From: Aurifilum marmelostoma | Taxonomy: Eukaryota; Ascomycota; Sordariomycetes; Diaporthales; Cryphonectriaceae | Reading direction: 5' to 3' | DNA: 64,000 nt | Assembly: GCA_027559495.1 (NCBI GenBank) | Contig: JAMXSV010000024.1 | Coordinates: 124,001-188,000 of the forward strand | Part shown: piece by piece, positions 43,790-56,572 of the stretch | Layout: the number at the start of each line of letters is the position of its first letter | Position numbering within the stretch: position 1 is the first letter of the stretch | Translations under genes and position numbers: made by a program | The notes under the pieces: generated by a model | Seen by the model: the letters and a program-made list of their open reading frames with translations, nothing else | Database searches by the model: none | What the model was told of the DNA's origin: nothing

Positions 43790-46700
43790 ATGCTCAAACG
43801 CAGCTATAGCATTGTCCAATGAATGAATAGAAAAGGACTTGCAATTTAGACAAGGTAGAGACCGAAGACCTCGAGATCATAGCATATTTGCATTCGTCCC
43901 ACCCGTAACAACGATCTAAGCTTCGACCTGTGTAATTTGCAGGGCTGCAGTTCTCTTTTTTTTCTTCTTCCTTCCTCCCGCACTCTCTGTTTTCTACATA
44001 CTCATTCATCCGACTAATATGCTGACAGAGCCCTTCAGCTCTCAAATAAGGACTCTGGTGGCTGTCAGAGTTGGATTTCAATCTCGGTTAGACCTCAACC
44101 ATGAACATTGGGTAGCATCGCGAGCCGCCTTGCTATGGGCGAGCCAATCGAAACAAGAACGGACATAGCTCCTGTTCAGCTTGGTCAGCAACAGTCGGGC
44201 ACGGCTGGCTGGCATCATGGATCATATGCAAAGGCACGTGGCTGATGGTATTACTGCCCGTCTGCTGACAGTGACCCTGAAAGGCGACAGCCCTCGATAG
44301 GCTTCTGATGTGCCAGCAAGGCAGTGTGGCAAGAAATATACCTGAGATCAGCGCCAAGCCTGCGTGTACACACGAATAAGAGATCCTGGCCTCTATTTTA
44401 TTTTATTTTTCAAGTAAATTAGGTACATACATACGTGATACAGTACAGATGTGTGTACTTGTGATGCTCGCCCCAAATCACATTCCGACGATAGGAGGTG
44501 GGGTGCTACAGTACAACAACATTCGGGCGAAACCAAGGCAGATCAGCAACCAAGATGTTCGCGTGCAGATGCACGGCACGACTGGCTGGCTAGCTAGGCG
44601 TGAGAAGACCTATTGGCCACTGCAGCCCTACCCGGATGTAGTGATGCCCTCCACGAATGCACCCCGCGTACTTAGAAAGGAATGGTGGGTAGTAGAACAC
44701 AACATGCATCACCTGATGTTGTGGGACCGAAAATTAGAGGGAGCGGGAGGCGAGTTGGGCCATCACAGGATACGAAGGGCAGCGAATCATAGGAAATCAG
44801 GGTCGCAGAAAACACTTGGAACGGGCGCAGTATGGGACCCAAGAGCCAGACCATGCCAGACAGGCCAGATGCAGTCCAAGCCGCCCTGTTCCCGCCCCTC
44901 CTCTACCAGTCAAACACCGCTCCCCGACGGGACAGGCCCAGAAGAAACGCACTAAAGCCATCGGGTAAATGCAAGGCAGGTCGAAACAAATTTGGAAAAA
45001 GCGGGCGTCTCTCCGGACTGTTGGGGTGGCAGCAAGCAGGCATGAGATGGCGAAAGAAACACAAAAGCGACAGGTAAGCAGAGCATCTCGTCGGGCTTCC
45101 ATCTTGGGCATGTGAGGAGGAACTCGTTCGGGTCGATCATTTGGCTTTATTCCCAGTGTGTCACCGTACAGGACACTACTTGTACCATGTAAGCCACGTA
45201 TTTTGCGATACAGTACGATTCAAGGTGCTCAAGGGCGGTTTCGGGCACCAACGCCTGACCTGACGGTCCCCCGTAGTACTAGAGGGGTTGTCTTGGATTG
45301 CACTGCAAAGTGACTCAGCTCGTGGCCCCACTGCTACAAGCTACCAGTCACATACGTACTGTGTAGTATTTGGTATGAACTGGGCCGTTAGAAATGAGCT
45401 GATGATGATATTGCATAGTGCAGGATAAAGTGTGTGGCTGGTCGAGACCGAGGTCGGGCCAACCACTGGGCATGAACCAGGAGATGATGAGGACACGTAC
45501 TATGGTAGGGCTTATAGGATGACGATGATGCTTCTGCAGTAATAAGGGAGGCGTCTATCAGCGCTGTCTCGTTATTTGGTCTTCCAATGAATTGGGCGAG
45601 GAGACGATCGCAACATCAAACACTGATCACGCCTGTTAGGGCCCAGACCCCGTCTGTGCCGTGGTGGGCGTCGGGATGGGAATACAGGCTCGGGAACGAG
45701 AGGAGGAGAAGGAAGGCAGGGCGAGAACTCGCATTGCTATGGATTTTCGTCAATTTTTTTCTTTTTGCCACTCCACAAAGATCTTCCTCTGCACCTACCA
45801 CCAATAGAATCGCTTGGACGCATGAGATCTGCGGTGGGAAAAGCAACTCGCTCTTCGAAACTCTAACCGTCCGCGTTGAGCCAATGCCCTTGCAAGTGGG
45901 ACTGGGTTTTCTGCTCAAGCGACTGCACGAGAGTGGGGTTTTTTCTTTTCGAAGGACCACTTGACTCTGAGTGAGGAGCCAGCCTCCCGAGTCACCCAAA
46001 AGAAATTACCCACCGTGAATCCACGATACACCTTTTCGCCCCGTCTTTTGCGTTCACAAGCAAGAACAAGATCTATCTGCCCCTGTAAGATATGGGCTAG
46101 CCATTCTTCCCTTCCTCTGGACACTCTGCTCTGCATACATAGTAAATGCATGTGGAGTTGTTCCTGGCAATGCGCCCTGGCATGACCTGGTGATTTCTTT
46201 TTGGCCCCAGACCAAAATCTTGGGCGGCTGCCCTTCCTAGTACTACTGTAAGGTCGTAGTTATGGAGTACATGCGGCAGTAGTAGTACGACAATACATGC
46301 TACATAGCGGCACGACTGCAGGCAGCCTGTTTCCTGAACAGCGTTCCCCTGTTGGCTTGTTACCGCTGTCGCACGGCACAACCCTTGTCTCGTTGGTGCC
46401 CAACGGGCTTCAGCTACTCCTCGGGAGTCACTGGCGAGAATATGAATGTGTGTGCGCGTGTATGGGTGTATTTTCCTTGTTATTGGTGCCGTGTTTTGTA
46501 TCTTGTCACCCAATATGCTATTGCATGTACGTACCATGCAGTCTGTATGCATGCAAATCCAGGATCCTCGCCTCTTCCGGAACCACCCACACCCACACAG
46601 GAGCGAGCATGTACAGAGTACAAACCATGGTGGTATTCAATCCACCAGAAATGCATGTTACTTGCTCAAGGGTGAGATTCTGAGTTTGTCTGGTCGTCTG

Positions 46701-47062
46701 TCCTTGCCCTGCATTCCCGCCCCTCTAAAGGCTGCAGCTCGCCTCACTCCTTTTCAGGAAACATTTCACTGCTCATCATCTTTCGTGACAAAACTACTTG
46801 CTTGCCCACCACCAACCCAGAGGAATAAACATACTACTAGAGTTTCCTTTCCCAGAAACATGAGCATCAGACCCTGTCGATTCCCCTACCCTCACCCAAA
46901 ACAATACAGAGACCGCTGAGTGCGGCAACAGTACAATCCGCCGACTGAGATCGACGCAGTCTACATAGAATCACACCACCGCCACAGACGCAGGCATACT
47001 TTGTCCCATCCATCCCCGGAGGCAGGCCTCACCCCATCTCACCTCCCAAACTCACGACCATC
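43790..47062. other. intergenic, 3.3 kb, nothing recognised
   Basis: The longest gene-free stretch. Many short open frames occur on both strands, none with a domain or splice-supported extension. The last ~200 bp before 47063 are C-rich and probably the leader of the coiled-coil gene. An undetected non-coding RNA cannot be ruled out. Confidence 0.5.
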
Positions 47063-50000
47063 ATGACATCTCGACAGCCCCAGCCGTGGGAATACCCAAC
47101 AACGATGGATTCCTTCAGACAGCAACAACAGCAACAACAAGGGGGAGCAGCAGCCCACCATAGTCCTGCCGAGCAGACCTCAAGGCCCCGCCAGAATAAT
47201 ACGTCGACTCCAGCCTATCCTTCGACCAGGACCGTTCAGCCAGCAGTGCGACCATCAGTCGAGTTGCCACAGCCAACCTCTTCTGCTGCAGTTGCTAATC
47301 CTCCCGCCCGTCCATCATACGGACTCGAGCAGCATTACGGGTCGCAGTCAGCGTCGTCGTCGTCATCACACAACAACCTTGCCCAGGCGCCCGTGCGCCA
47401 TGCTGCTGCTGCTGCTGCTGCTGTTCACTCTCCATCAAACAGCATGAGTATCAACAGCAGCAACAACAACACTACTTCACAACAGCAGCAAGGCCTGTTC
47501 CGTAACCCGCACGGCATCCGGGAGGCACCTGCCCCATATGTTGTGTCTTCAAACAGGACACGCCCTACCTCGATGGTCCTGCCGTCCACCTCGAGCTTGA
47601 ACCAGTTCGGCCTCACAGGCTATCACAACCATGGCACGGCCACCACGACCAGCAGCAGCTCCCACAACCAGCCTCCGCCTCCACAGCAAATGCCCGGGGC
47701 CTTCCCGGGAGACATTGCTGCCCCCTATCGACGGCCAACCGATCTGAATACGCAGCTGTACATGTCCAACGAGTCGACGGACCACATCTCGACCAACTCG
47801 GACAGCTGGGACTCGGAGGGGGACAGCGCGTCCAATCTGTCGACTAGCACGGCCGCCACAACCGTCGCATCAGATTTCGGCGGCAAGGATGACCTGCATG
47901 CACACGCCACGACACCAACACAGGCGGCCGTGCTTTCTTCGGGATCCTCGACCCCGAGACAGGAACGTTACTACGAGGAGCCTGAGCCATCTCACCATCA
48001 TCGCCAGGTCTCCCGAGGGGCTCCTGCTCCTGCCCCGATCCTGCGTCACTCCAGCCAGAGGACAATTGTGACTACGAGCAACAAGTCTTCTTCCTCTACC
48101 TCGACTCGAGAGAGAGACTCGTCGTCGAACAGGTCACCGCCGTCTGGCTCAAACAACTCCTCCTCCTCCTCCTCGTCGTCGACCAAGCGAGGTGGTGGTC
48201 ACAGTAGTGGGCCAAGCATCCACATCGAGGTTCACAAACCATCATCATCTTCTTCGTCATCGCGAGGGGAAACTTCCAGCGATGCCCGCATGAAGCAGAA
48301 GATCGAGGAGGTGCTTCTCGACAAGATCGAGCAGCTGAGAACGGAGGCTGTCAAGCCTGTCGCCAAGGATGTTCTCCAGGCAGCATCTGCTTCCGTCGCG
48401 ACGGCCCCCAGGCAGAATCTCACCGTGAGATTCGCCGAGCCTGAGCAGCAGCAGCACCAGAGCCAGCAGCAGCAGCCATCCAAGCTGGACCAGCTTTTGG
48501 CTACCATGACCTCGGAGAAAGAAAACACCCTCGGCAGGGAGCTCGTGCTGCAGGGCAAGGAGATCAACAAGCTGGAGCAGGAGCTCGAGAAGCGCGACCA
48601 GCTCCTCAGAGAGAAGCAAAAGGCCGACGAGGAGAAGAGGCTCCGAGACGAGCGTGCCCGGGCCGACCGCGAGAAGGATCGTGAGCGAGAACGCCAGAAC
48701 CTCGAGATCGAGAGGCGGGAGGCCCAGAAGAGCCAGCAGCTCGAGCAAGAGAAGCGCGAAAAGGAGCGACAGAAGCTCGAGCGCGAAAAGAAGGAGGCCG
48801 ACAAGGTGCAAAAGGCCCTTGAGAAGGAACGCGCCAGGGAGCGCAAGGAGCTGGAGGAACAAAAGACAAAGATCGAAAAGGCCCAGAGGGAGCACGAGAA
48901 GCTGCAAGCCTCCTTTGTCGACCAGGGCAAGATCCTCGCAGACCTGAAGAGTCGGTACGACGAGCAGACCAAGACGCTCAAGGCTAGCGAAACGGAGCGC
49001 AACGAACTTCGCAAGGTCAAGAGCGAGTTTGAGCAAAAGTGTTCCGACCTCCTCAAGAGCCTTAGCCACGTTTCGGATAAGGAGAGATATGTCGTGGAGC
49101 AGGTCGCCTCCCTGCAGATCATCAAGGAGTCGCTGCAGAAGCGTGTTGGACCGCTCGAGGAGCGAGTCTCCAAGTTGGCGGCCGAGAACAGCGAGCTTCA
49201 CACGGAGCGCGACAGCCTAATGAAGGACACGAAGAATTACCTAATGCGCATCACAGAGCTCGAAAAGGAGATGAAGGGCTCTATTGAGGAGCAGCGCGGC
49301 CTTCACACCAGAATTGGCGAACTGGAAAAGAGGAAGTCCCAGCTCAAGGCCGAAGTAAAAGGTCTCCAGGAGAAGGCTGCAGGTCTCGAGAACAACCTGG
49401 ACGCTCGCGCAAAGGATTATGCAAGCCACATCGCTACCCTCAAGGACGAACACAAGACACAGCTCGACACCAAAGTGTCCAGCCTGCAGGCTGAGCATAA
49501 AGCTCAAGTCGAGGAATTCCAGGATCAGATTGCCTGCCTGAACGTGCACATCGACGGTGCCCACGCCGACATTGATAACCTCAAGAAGGAGATCAAGTCT
49601 CTGGGCTCAAGCCTCACGGAGGAAAAGTCCAAGTCTGATGCCCTCACCGCCGAGCGCGATTGCCTGGCCCTCGACTTGGACAGCCACAAGACTTTGGCTG
49701 TCAACCAGGAGGTGAACATCATCAACCTGCGCGAAGACATTGCGCGCCGGAGCGACGCCCTCGCCAAGCTGCAGGAGGTGAACAAGACCCTCCAGGCCGA
49801 GCACGAAGAGCTACAGAAGCTGGCAGATGAGTTTGACGGACGCCAGACCAAGCAACAGTCCGAGTACAAGAACCTCCGCACCGAGAACGGCGAGCTCAAA
49901 GCGGCCAAGAGCGTCCTCGAGGCTAAGAATGCTGGCCTCGAGGCGTGCCTTGTCGAAGCGGCTCGTGCTGCTGTGGGTGTGGGTTCCGCTGCCACTGCTC

Positions 50001-50668
50001 CTGCTGCTCCTGCTGCTGCTCCTCCTCCTGCTGCTGTCACTGCCGAGCCGGCGCAAAAGGACAGCAGCAGCAGCATCAACGGCGGCAACAACACAGCTGG
50101 ACAGGCTAAATCCACGAGCATGGAAGAGGAGAAAGACGCAGCAGCCAGGGTTCCTAAGCTCTTGTCCGAGAAGGCGGCCCTGGAGGCTGAGAAGGCCAAT
50201 CTCGAGGTCAAGACGGCCAGTCTCGAGGCAAAGGCAGCTGATTTGGAAGCAAAGGCCGCCGTCCTCGAGGCACAGGTGACTGAGCTCCCAATCCTCCGAG
50301 CCGACAATGCCAGGCTGGCCGAGCAGCTCGCAGCAGCCAACAAGCTCATCGAGGGACTCACTGCCGCGCAGGAGGCCGGGCTCAACATCAATAACCCCGC
50401 CGTCGTCTCCCCACTTGCGACTCCACTGAGCCCGACATTTCCAGCTGCTGCGGCAGACCCAGAGAAGCCGCGCAAGACACGGAGCAGGGCGCCATCAATG
50501 GTCCGGAGCGTCTCTTCCAGGTCCTCGTCTACGAGAAAGACCGGAGTCAAGGACGATATTGCGCTGGTGATGGTTCGGAAGCCTGGAGACTGGAGTAGCG
50601 TGCAGGTGATCCGCAAGACAGATCTGCGGGCCCCGAGAAGTCGTTCGCAGGGTCCAGACCAGGAGTGA
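47063..50668 (+). CDS. large low-complexity coiled-coil protein
   Basis: A single ORF of 1201 codons without introns. Residues 1-400 are disordered: poly-Gln at about 19-26, Ala, Ser and Asn runs and many Pro. Residues ~410-1130 are an almost continuous coiled coil rich in Glu, Lys, Arg and Leu (for example KLEQELEKRDQLLREKQK), interrupted near 985-1030 by an Ala/Pro and Ser/Asn/Gly linker. The last ~80 residues include a Ser/Arg-rich stretch and a compact, probably conserved end (ALVMVRKPGDWSSVQVIRK). This layout fits cytoskeletal or spindle-pole and septum scaffolds, but no specific family is recognised, and function is not assigned. Confidence 0.85.
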   Translation: MTSRQPQPWEYPTTMDSFRQQQQQQQGGAAAHHSPAEQTSRPRQNNTSTPAYPSTRTVQPAVRPSVELPQPTSSAAVANPPARPSYGLEQHYGSQSASSSSSHNNLAQAPVRHAAAAAAAVHSPSNSMSINSSNNNTTSQQQQGLFRNPHGIREAPAPYVVSSNRTRPTSMVLPSTSSLNQFGLTGYHNHGTATTTSSSSHNQPPPPQQMPGAFPGDIAAPYRRPTDLNTQLYMSNESTDHISTNSDSWDSEGDSASNLSTSTAATTVASDFGGKDDLHAHATTPTQAAVLSSGSSTPRQERYYEEPEPSHHHRQVSRGAPAPAPILRHSSQRTIVTTSNKSSSSTSTRERDSSSNRSPPSGSNNSSSSSSSSTKRGGGHSSGPSIHIEVHKPSSSSSSSRGETSSDARMKQKIEEVLLDKIEQLRTEAVKPVAKDVLQAASASVATAPRQNLTVRFAEPEQQQHQSQQQQPSKLDQLLATMTSEKENTLGRELVLQGKEINKLEQELEKRDQLLREKQKADEEKRLRDERARADREKDRERERQNLEIERREAQKSQQLEQEKREKERQKLEREKKEADKVQKALEKERARERKELEEQKTKIEKAQREHEKLQASFVDQGKILADLKSRYDEQTKTLKASETERNELRKVKSEFEQKCSDLLKSLSHVSDKERYVVEQVASLQIIKESLQKRVGPLEERVSKLAAENSELHTERDSLMKDTKNYLMRITELEKEMKGSIEEQRGLHTRIGELEKRKSQLKAEVKGLQEKAAGLENNLDARAKDYASHIATLKDEHKTQLDTKVSSLQAEHKAQVEEFQDQIACLNVHIDGAHADIDNLKKEIKSLGSSLTEEKSKSDALTAERDCLALDLDSHKTLAVNQEVNIINLREDIARRSDALAKLQEVNKTLQAEHEELQKLADEFDGRQTKQQSEYKNLRTENGELKAAKSVLEAKNAGLEACLVEAARAAVGVGSAATAPAAPAAAPPPAAVTAEPAQKDSSSSINGGNNTAGQAKSTSMEEEKDAAARVPKLLSEKAALEAEKANLEVKTASLEAKAADLEAKAAVLEAQVTELPILRADNARLAEQLAAANKLIEGLTAAQEAGLNINNPAVVSPLATPLSPTFPAAAADPEKPRKTRSRAPSMVRSVSSRSSSTRKTGVKDDIALVMVRKPGDWSSVQVIRKTDLRAPRSRSQGPDQE

Positions 50669-51269
50669 GTGGCTGTGATGACTGGATAGACTGATAACGT
50701 CACGGTCTCAACCATAAGTCGATGATGAGTATTTATTGATGAGGTTTATGATGGGATGAGGGTATTATTATGAGTGTGTTGCAAGCGTGCCTGGCGCTGG
50801 TGGCTTATGAGAAATGTTCAAGCCATCGGGTCTCCTTTCTTTCAAGAATTATTTTGCATTCATTTTCAGAGTTGCATGGCGGCGTGTGGGATGTGTTACT
50901 CGTACACATGGTAGACAGACAAACGCATCGCAAGATCAGCATGTAATACTTATTTGTATGAAGCACTGCATCAATCGTTGTTCCAGTATCAATAACCCAG
51001 ATTCTGGCCCGTCAATTTCTGTTATGGCACTGAGACTTCCATCTTGGCTACACTCTGCAGACACACTCACATGTTGCGGCTGCCGCCTCGAGATGCATAT
51101 GATCATCAAGCCTAAGGTCCTCAGTGTGCTTTGTCACCTTCGAAGTCAACCTCTTAGAGGCGCTAGGAAACAAATATTTTACTGCACCAGTCTTCCGTTC
51201 ATGTAATCTAGTTTCTTCGCTACCGTTTATAGAGCACGCCTGCGATAAGCGGCCCCTCAAAGCCAAACC
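50669..51269. other. intergenic between convergent genes
   Basis: 3' flanks of the coiled-coil gene (+) and the first Zn2Cys6 factor (-). No feature seen. Confidence 0.5.
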
Positions 51270-53335
51270 TCAGTCAATCAAGCTCTCGTCACCCAATAGA
51301 CTCTTCATGCCAGTATACTCTCTGATCCGCTCAAAGATAGCCCCAGCCGCATGTCTCTGCTGATCTGAGATAATGTCCTGCAGCAGGGCACCCTTGAAGA
51401 TCTTGATAGGCCACAGGAGGAAGTATGCTCCAATTGCCCTACACCTCGGCGCCGGCGACAGTAAGCCTCGAACATGGCCCGTGTGGTCGATATCACCCAT
51501 CATCTGCGGCACGGTGGCTAGAACCTTGGCGCTCAGGCTGCGGATGATGGCTACACTCTCCGCCTCGAGGGGGATCAACAGCGACGCCACGCGCGTGGAC
51601 TCGTCGTCGCCTCCGGTGCTCAGCACTGCAGCCCGGTGCAGACAGGCAAGTAGCTGCTTGTGCATCAGCACGCGAGCTGTATGGTGGTAATTCCACTCAT
51701 ACGCCGTCCATATGTCAGGATGAATGTGGATCGTGTCAGGGAAGGTCGACAATACGGTCTCGTCGCCCACCAGATCCGACGTCTTGAGGACAGCATAGGA
51801 CCACTCGGGGCCCTGTCTCCATGCCACGGCCTCCCGGTCAAGGCTCTGCATCTCCCTGACGAGCTCGAGCAGCTCTGCCGCTCCTCGCTGCTGTGTCGGG
51901 TCCTGAAGGTCCGCTCTCAGGGCTCGCCCCTTGTCGCACAGGCTTGACATCCGTCTCGCGTCTCTCTCGAGCCGTACAAAGGGCATCTGGTCATTCAGGT
52001 GCCCAAACAGCTCGTCTGTCACTGGCACAGGGGGCAGGTTGAAGGCCAGTTCCTGTTTCTGGAGTCGATGGTGTGCGAGTCGGAACAGACTCCACCCGCG
52101 AGCGTCGTAGAACTGGTCGTGTCCCCTCTTGCGGAGGATCTGCGCCATTCCCTGGGCATGGCAGCCTTTAGACACGCTACCAGGCAGGAAGAGTGTCTGG
52201 ACAGCATCTTGTCAACACGTACCGGAGGAGAAGCATGGATGGATGCCGACTTACTTCGAAAATGTCTAATACCACTACCGTCATCAAGTCATAGTCGTCT
52301 GGAATCTTCCCCTGTTTGCCTAAGCTCTCAGCGAGCGCCCACAGTGCCTGACCATAGGCCTCCAGGGCTCTCCTGCCCAACTCGAGTTCCAGCACCCTGC
52401 TGGCATCACTTTTGCTGATATCGTCTGTTGTCTGTTGTTCCTGTTGTCGTGAAGCCTGTGAGGAAGCATCGGCCAAGGCGGCAGCCTGAACAGCCCATCG
52501 CAAGGCAAATCTGCCGCGCACATTCACCTCCTCGAACGTACACGGCAGGAATTCGAGAAAGCCCTGCGAGGCACGCTGGGCGCGGGCTTGGGATGGATCA
52601 TGTCCTTCTCCAGAGGGGCTATCCACAGCAGGAAAGTCATGGGGCAAGAGGGTATACTTGGCGAAAAACTTCTGAACTGCATCTTCGTCTGACCTTGATA
52701 GTGGTTGTGCTCGTGGAGGCTTGACTGATGGCTTGAGCCACGCGAAATCCTGCAGATTCCGACGAGATTTAGAGGGCGAGTCTGTATCGAAGAGCTGAGG
52801 TGGCGTGCCGGCAGGCACATACGTAGCCGATCGAGTGCTGGATGTCGGTACACTATTTGACGCTTCGCGGCAAGAATCAATTGATGCACTTCTCTGCCGC
52901 TGTCGGCCCGGTGCTGAAGAGCTTGATGTGGCAGAAGAGCCGGATGCGAAGATCACACCGGGGAATTCATTGTTATCGATGTTGATTGTGCTGGAATGCA
53001 CGGGTTGGGGGCGTCGACCTCCTCCTCTGGTTTGAAGGCTTCCGACAACCTTGGCAGTCTCATGGCGAAAGATGATGTCGGACTCGTCTCTGTAGCCCAC
53101 GCACAGCTCATCACGTGCTATACATCGTTGGCAAGAAGGTCGGCCCTCGTCGCACTGAACGGAATTTAGGCGTTGGGCACGATCAGCACTTCATTCAAAG
53201 ATAATAAGGGCGACGGTTTCGATTTCGCTACGCCTTGTGACCATTTAGACCACCAGGCAAGGACATGAAAAAGGCTTTTCTCACCCTGACTTTGCGCTGG
53301 CGGCAGCGCAGACATCCGCGACTTAGGCGAGGCAT
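51270..53335 (-). CDS. Zn2Cys6 transcription factor (Fungal_trans_2 type)
   Basis: Three exons: 53335..53285, 53154..52255 and 52196..51270; phases agree, 625 aa. The zinc cluster lies at the N terminus: CLRCRQRKVRC from exon 1 and the start of exon 2, then CQRC and a final Cys in DELCVG, with spacing C-x2-C-x6-C-x6-C-x2-C-x6-C. A 130-bp intron splits the cluster just before its third cysteine. A Ser-rich linker follows, then a helical regulatory region with FFAKYTLLPHDFP and the LLHR-like TARVLMHKQLLACLHR. It is probably a nuclear DNA-binding regulator. Targets unknown; the nearest MFS gene lies ~1 kb upstream. Confidence 0.93.
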
Positions 53336-54352
53336 CGTCCTGGTGGCCTCGCCAGTTCAATCGACTTATGATGAAACCCTAGAACTTGATGGTGTGATGA
53401 AAAACGAATAGAGAAAAAATAGAGATCATGTACGTCGAACATTATTAGATCTCATTGCAAAACACCAGGAGGTTAGCATGAGTCCAAGTCCTAGCACCAT
53501 GGGTTTAGGTATCATGTGTGTTTAGCATTGAACGGCTGAGTGTTGGAGACGGCATGTCAGCCCCCAACCAAACCCAAGGAGCCTTCACAGGGGTCCACCA
53601 TGCTCGATGAATAGGCTGATCCATAGTTTGAATTAGCACCTAGGCAACAGTCATCCGTGGGAGATCAGTGTATGCCGAGTGAGTCCATTTAAAGACGCAA
53701 CGCACCCTTGATTGTTACTACTAGCAGACGCGAAGAAATATGAGCCAACAAGTGTTCAGTTGCCGGCTTCTTGAGTAGCTTCGAAATCACCCAGAAGCAA
53801 GTAAGTCTGATCAAAGTGGTGCGTTGTCTTTGGCTGTTTCTGCCGGTTTACCACGGGCATGGGATGGGTCGGTTGCGCGATCATCAGAGCCATTTCTAGG
53901 CTACGCTGACATTACACTCTTTAGAAGACCCTTTCAGTGGGAACATGCCCCTGCAGAAATGGCCTCTAGCACCTGGTTGGGCCGCCTAGCACGTTCCGAT
54001 AGGGGCCACAAACGAATGCTGACCCAGGGAGGATTATAATCATCAGTGAAATCTTTCCTGATACTTTGTTACTATTTCCACGACGATTTCACTGTAGCGA
54101 CGCAAGGTTCCAGAGAAAACCAATATGCGTCAGATGTTGAGCTACAGTCTCTGTATTGGTCCGAAAAGGTTGCGATGTTGATACATATTTTGATGAAAAC
54201 CTATAGGAACCCTATAGCGATTGATGGGTCCAGGCCCGGTAAACATTATGATTACTTTCACTCGGATCTGCACCCTTTTACTCGAACATACGCAGAAAAA
54301 TAAGCTCCAAGCAGGTTCGACGTCAACGCCGAAGAATGAGTGGCCCAGCAGC
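53336..54352. other. intergenic, nothing recognised
   Basis: Promoter of the Zn2Cys6 factor and 3' flank of the MFS gene. Short open frames near 53824-54300 are AT-biased and unrecognised. Confidence 0.5.
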
Positions 54353-56572
54353 CTACTCTGCCTCCCGCCTCCGCACCGTTTTACTCACGGGTCCAACTTC
54401 ATCCCCTGACAGACCTTCTTCCAACTTGGTCTCAGTCTCTATCACGGGGACCTTGTCCCTCTTCACGCTCTTCCATTCCACAGTAAGAGCCCCAAACAAA
54501 CCCAGACAGCACACGACAAGGCAGACAGTCCACACCGGGGTCAGGGCCCGGTTGTAGGACACGAGAATGCCGCGCACAGTGGCGCTGTCATAGACTGCAC
54601 TCATTGCCTTGGCCAGACCACTGGCACCATTGCCAATTACCACGCTGGGATTCACCTCTGGTACGACCTTATGCAGCTCGATGATGAGGCTGTCTTCGAA
54701 GACATTCTGTGAAGCGGAGAGCAGGACGGTGCCTGCTATTGTCTGGGCGAACATCACTGTTTGGTCTCTGATTAGCATAAATTCTAGTTACCGATAGCTA
54801 GAGAGATGGGACGACAGCCCTTGGCTGTCTGTCATCAATTGGTCAGGTGCTGGTGATCCAGGGCGTAAGTGGACGTACTGCATGAGGTTCCTAAAGAGAT
54901 GTCGGGCCCCCTCAACACCGTCTGTGGGACCATGATCGACTGCTGTCCTCCAAGCCCAAATCCGAGGCCGATGATGGCAAGTGTACCGGCCCAGTAGGCC
55001 GTGCTGGTGTCGATAGAGAATCGATGCAAAAGCCCATAGCCGACGGGACAAAGAATACAACAGATTATCATCTGGGGCACGTAATACCCGACCTTGGACG
55101 TCTACTCCACAGGTGCAGAGGTTAGTCTAGCCCACGTATATGGACAATTCAGATCCAGAGAATTCTGGGGGAATATATGGCACCCTTCTTCTGCTTACCA
55201 ATATGCCGCTGCAAAGGGCCACGACAGACATGGTCGCTGTGGCAGCAAGGAAATCGATGCCGGCCCCGTAAGCAGACTTTTGCTTGACCGACTGGAACCA
55301 AATCGAACCATAGTATGTGAAACAGGTTAGTGGTCCGAAGACGCAAAATATGTACCAAGTTGCGGCCCCCATAGACCTATTCTTCAGGATGCGCAGCGGA
55401 AGGGTTGCCTTGTCCCCCTGCCTGGCCTGGATATACATCCAGACGACCATGCAAACCCCAAAGAGACATAGCAATAGGATGATCCTCCACTCGCTCCAGG
55501 CATACGTGGTGCCTCCCCACTGCAGGGCTAAGAGCAGGCACACGAGCCCCGGAAGAAGGAAAGCTGTCCCGAGAAAGTCGAATTTGGCGAGAAACTCGCC
55601 CCAGGTTGCATCGCGCGGAGCCTTAGACGGCATGTTGATGAGGAGGAAGACCACGATGACCGTCGGGACACCGAGGATAGGATTAATCCAAAAGCACCAT
55701 CCTGTAGATTTGTTTACTGTGTCAATGCCGGTACTGATCTGATAGACACAATTTGTGTCATCTTTCTTGTGGTAAGGGAAGTCAATTGAACTTACTCCAA
55801 CTTGCTTTGTCAGTCAACACCCCACCGAGAGTCGGAGCGATACAGGATGATATTCCCATGGATGCGCCGATAGCCCCGGTATACTTGGGCCTCTTCTCTA
55901 ATGGTGCTGTGTGTGCGATAATCTGAATAAAAGTCAGTAGAAATCCTTCTTGTGTACAAAAGCTTTGTCGACCCGCGTGATTCCCGGTCGTTTTAAGCAG
56001 CACCTACAATTAGAGCCCCAGTGGCGACCCCAGACGAACCTAGTCCGGCTATAGCACGGCCAGCAATGAATGCTGCAGAACTTGGAGCAGAGGCGCAGAT
56101 GATGGAGCCAATCTCAAAAATGCTCAGTGTCAAGAGGAAGATGGCTTTGACGCTGAACTCGGCATAAAGTTTACCTATCATCAGTTGGAAACAGCACGCC
56201 GTCAGAAGGTACACTGAACCGTACCAGCCGACATCGTCCAGGGAGTTGAATTCTGATGTGATTTTGGGAATGGCCGTTGAGATAATTGTCTTGTCCTATA
56301 TACGGGATCAACTGTGTCAGCTGGAACCTTTCGTGATCAAAACGTGAGCAGACCACTGCAATAAGCATTTAATCAAGGAGAGTATCAATACATAATAAAT
56401 ACGCATCATGACTTACCAATGCGGTACAGAGGACTGAGAGGGCCAGACCAACAAGTATTGACCATAATTTCCATCCTCTTGGGTAGTCTGGCTCAGATGT
56501 TGAGCTGTCTCCCATATTTTTTGACTCTTTATCAGGATTGTGGTTCTCGTTCGGTGCTGTGACGGATGCCAT
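54353..56572 (-). CDS. MFS transporter, 14-TM toxin/drug efflux type
   Basis: Six exons: 56572..56417, 56295..56008, 55922..55796, 55701..55199, 55101..54879 and 54765..54353; all phases agree, 569 aa. An acidic hydrophilic N terminus (~30 residues) precedes the first helix (WKLWSILVGLALSVLC). Family segments include DKTIISTAIPKIT, GWYGSVYLLTACCFQ, GRAIAGLGSSGV and RWCFWINPILG, the usual order in fungal exporters of the TRI12/aflT type. It should export a small molecule at the plasma membrane. It is divergent from the second Zn2Cys6 factor across 980 bp, a common regulator/exporter pairing. The acceptor of the last exon is the least certain splice site. Confidence 0.92.

Noticed and set aside
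44449..44955. 168-codon plus-strand frame in the 3.3-kb gene-free region
   Set aside because: Composition looks random and no exon could be joined to either side.
48232..50715. Three long minus-strand open frames (313, 314 and 396 codons) opposite the coiled-coil gene
   Set aside because: They are shadows of Glu/Lys/Leu codons of the sense gene: their Ser/Leu-rich, low-complexity products mirror it and have no domain or splice support.
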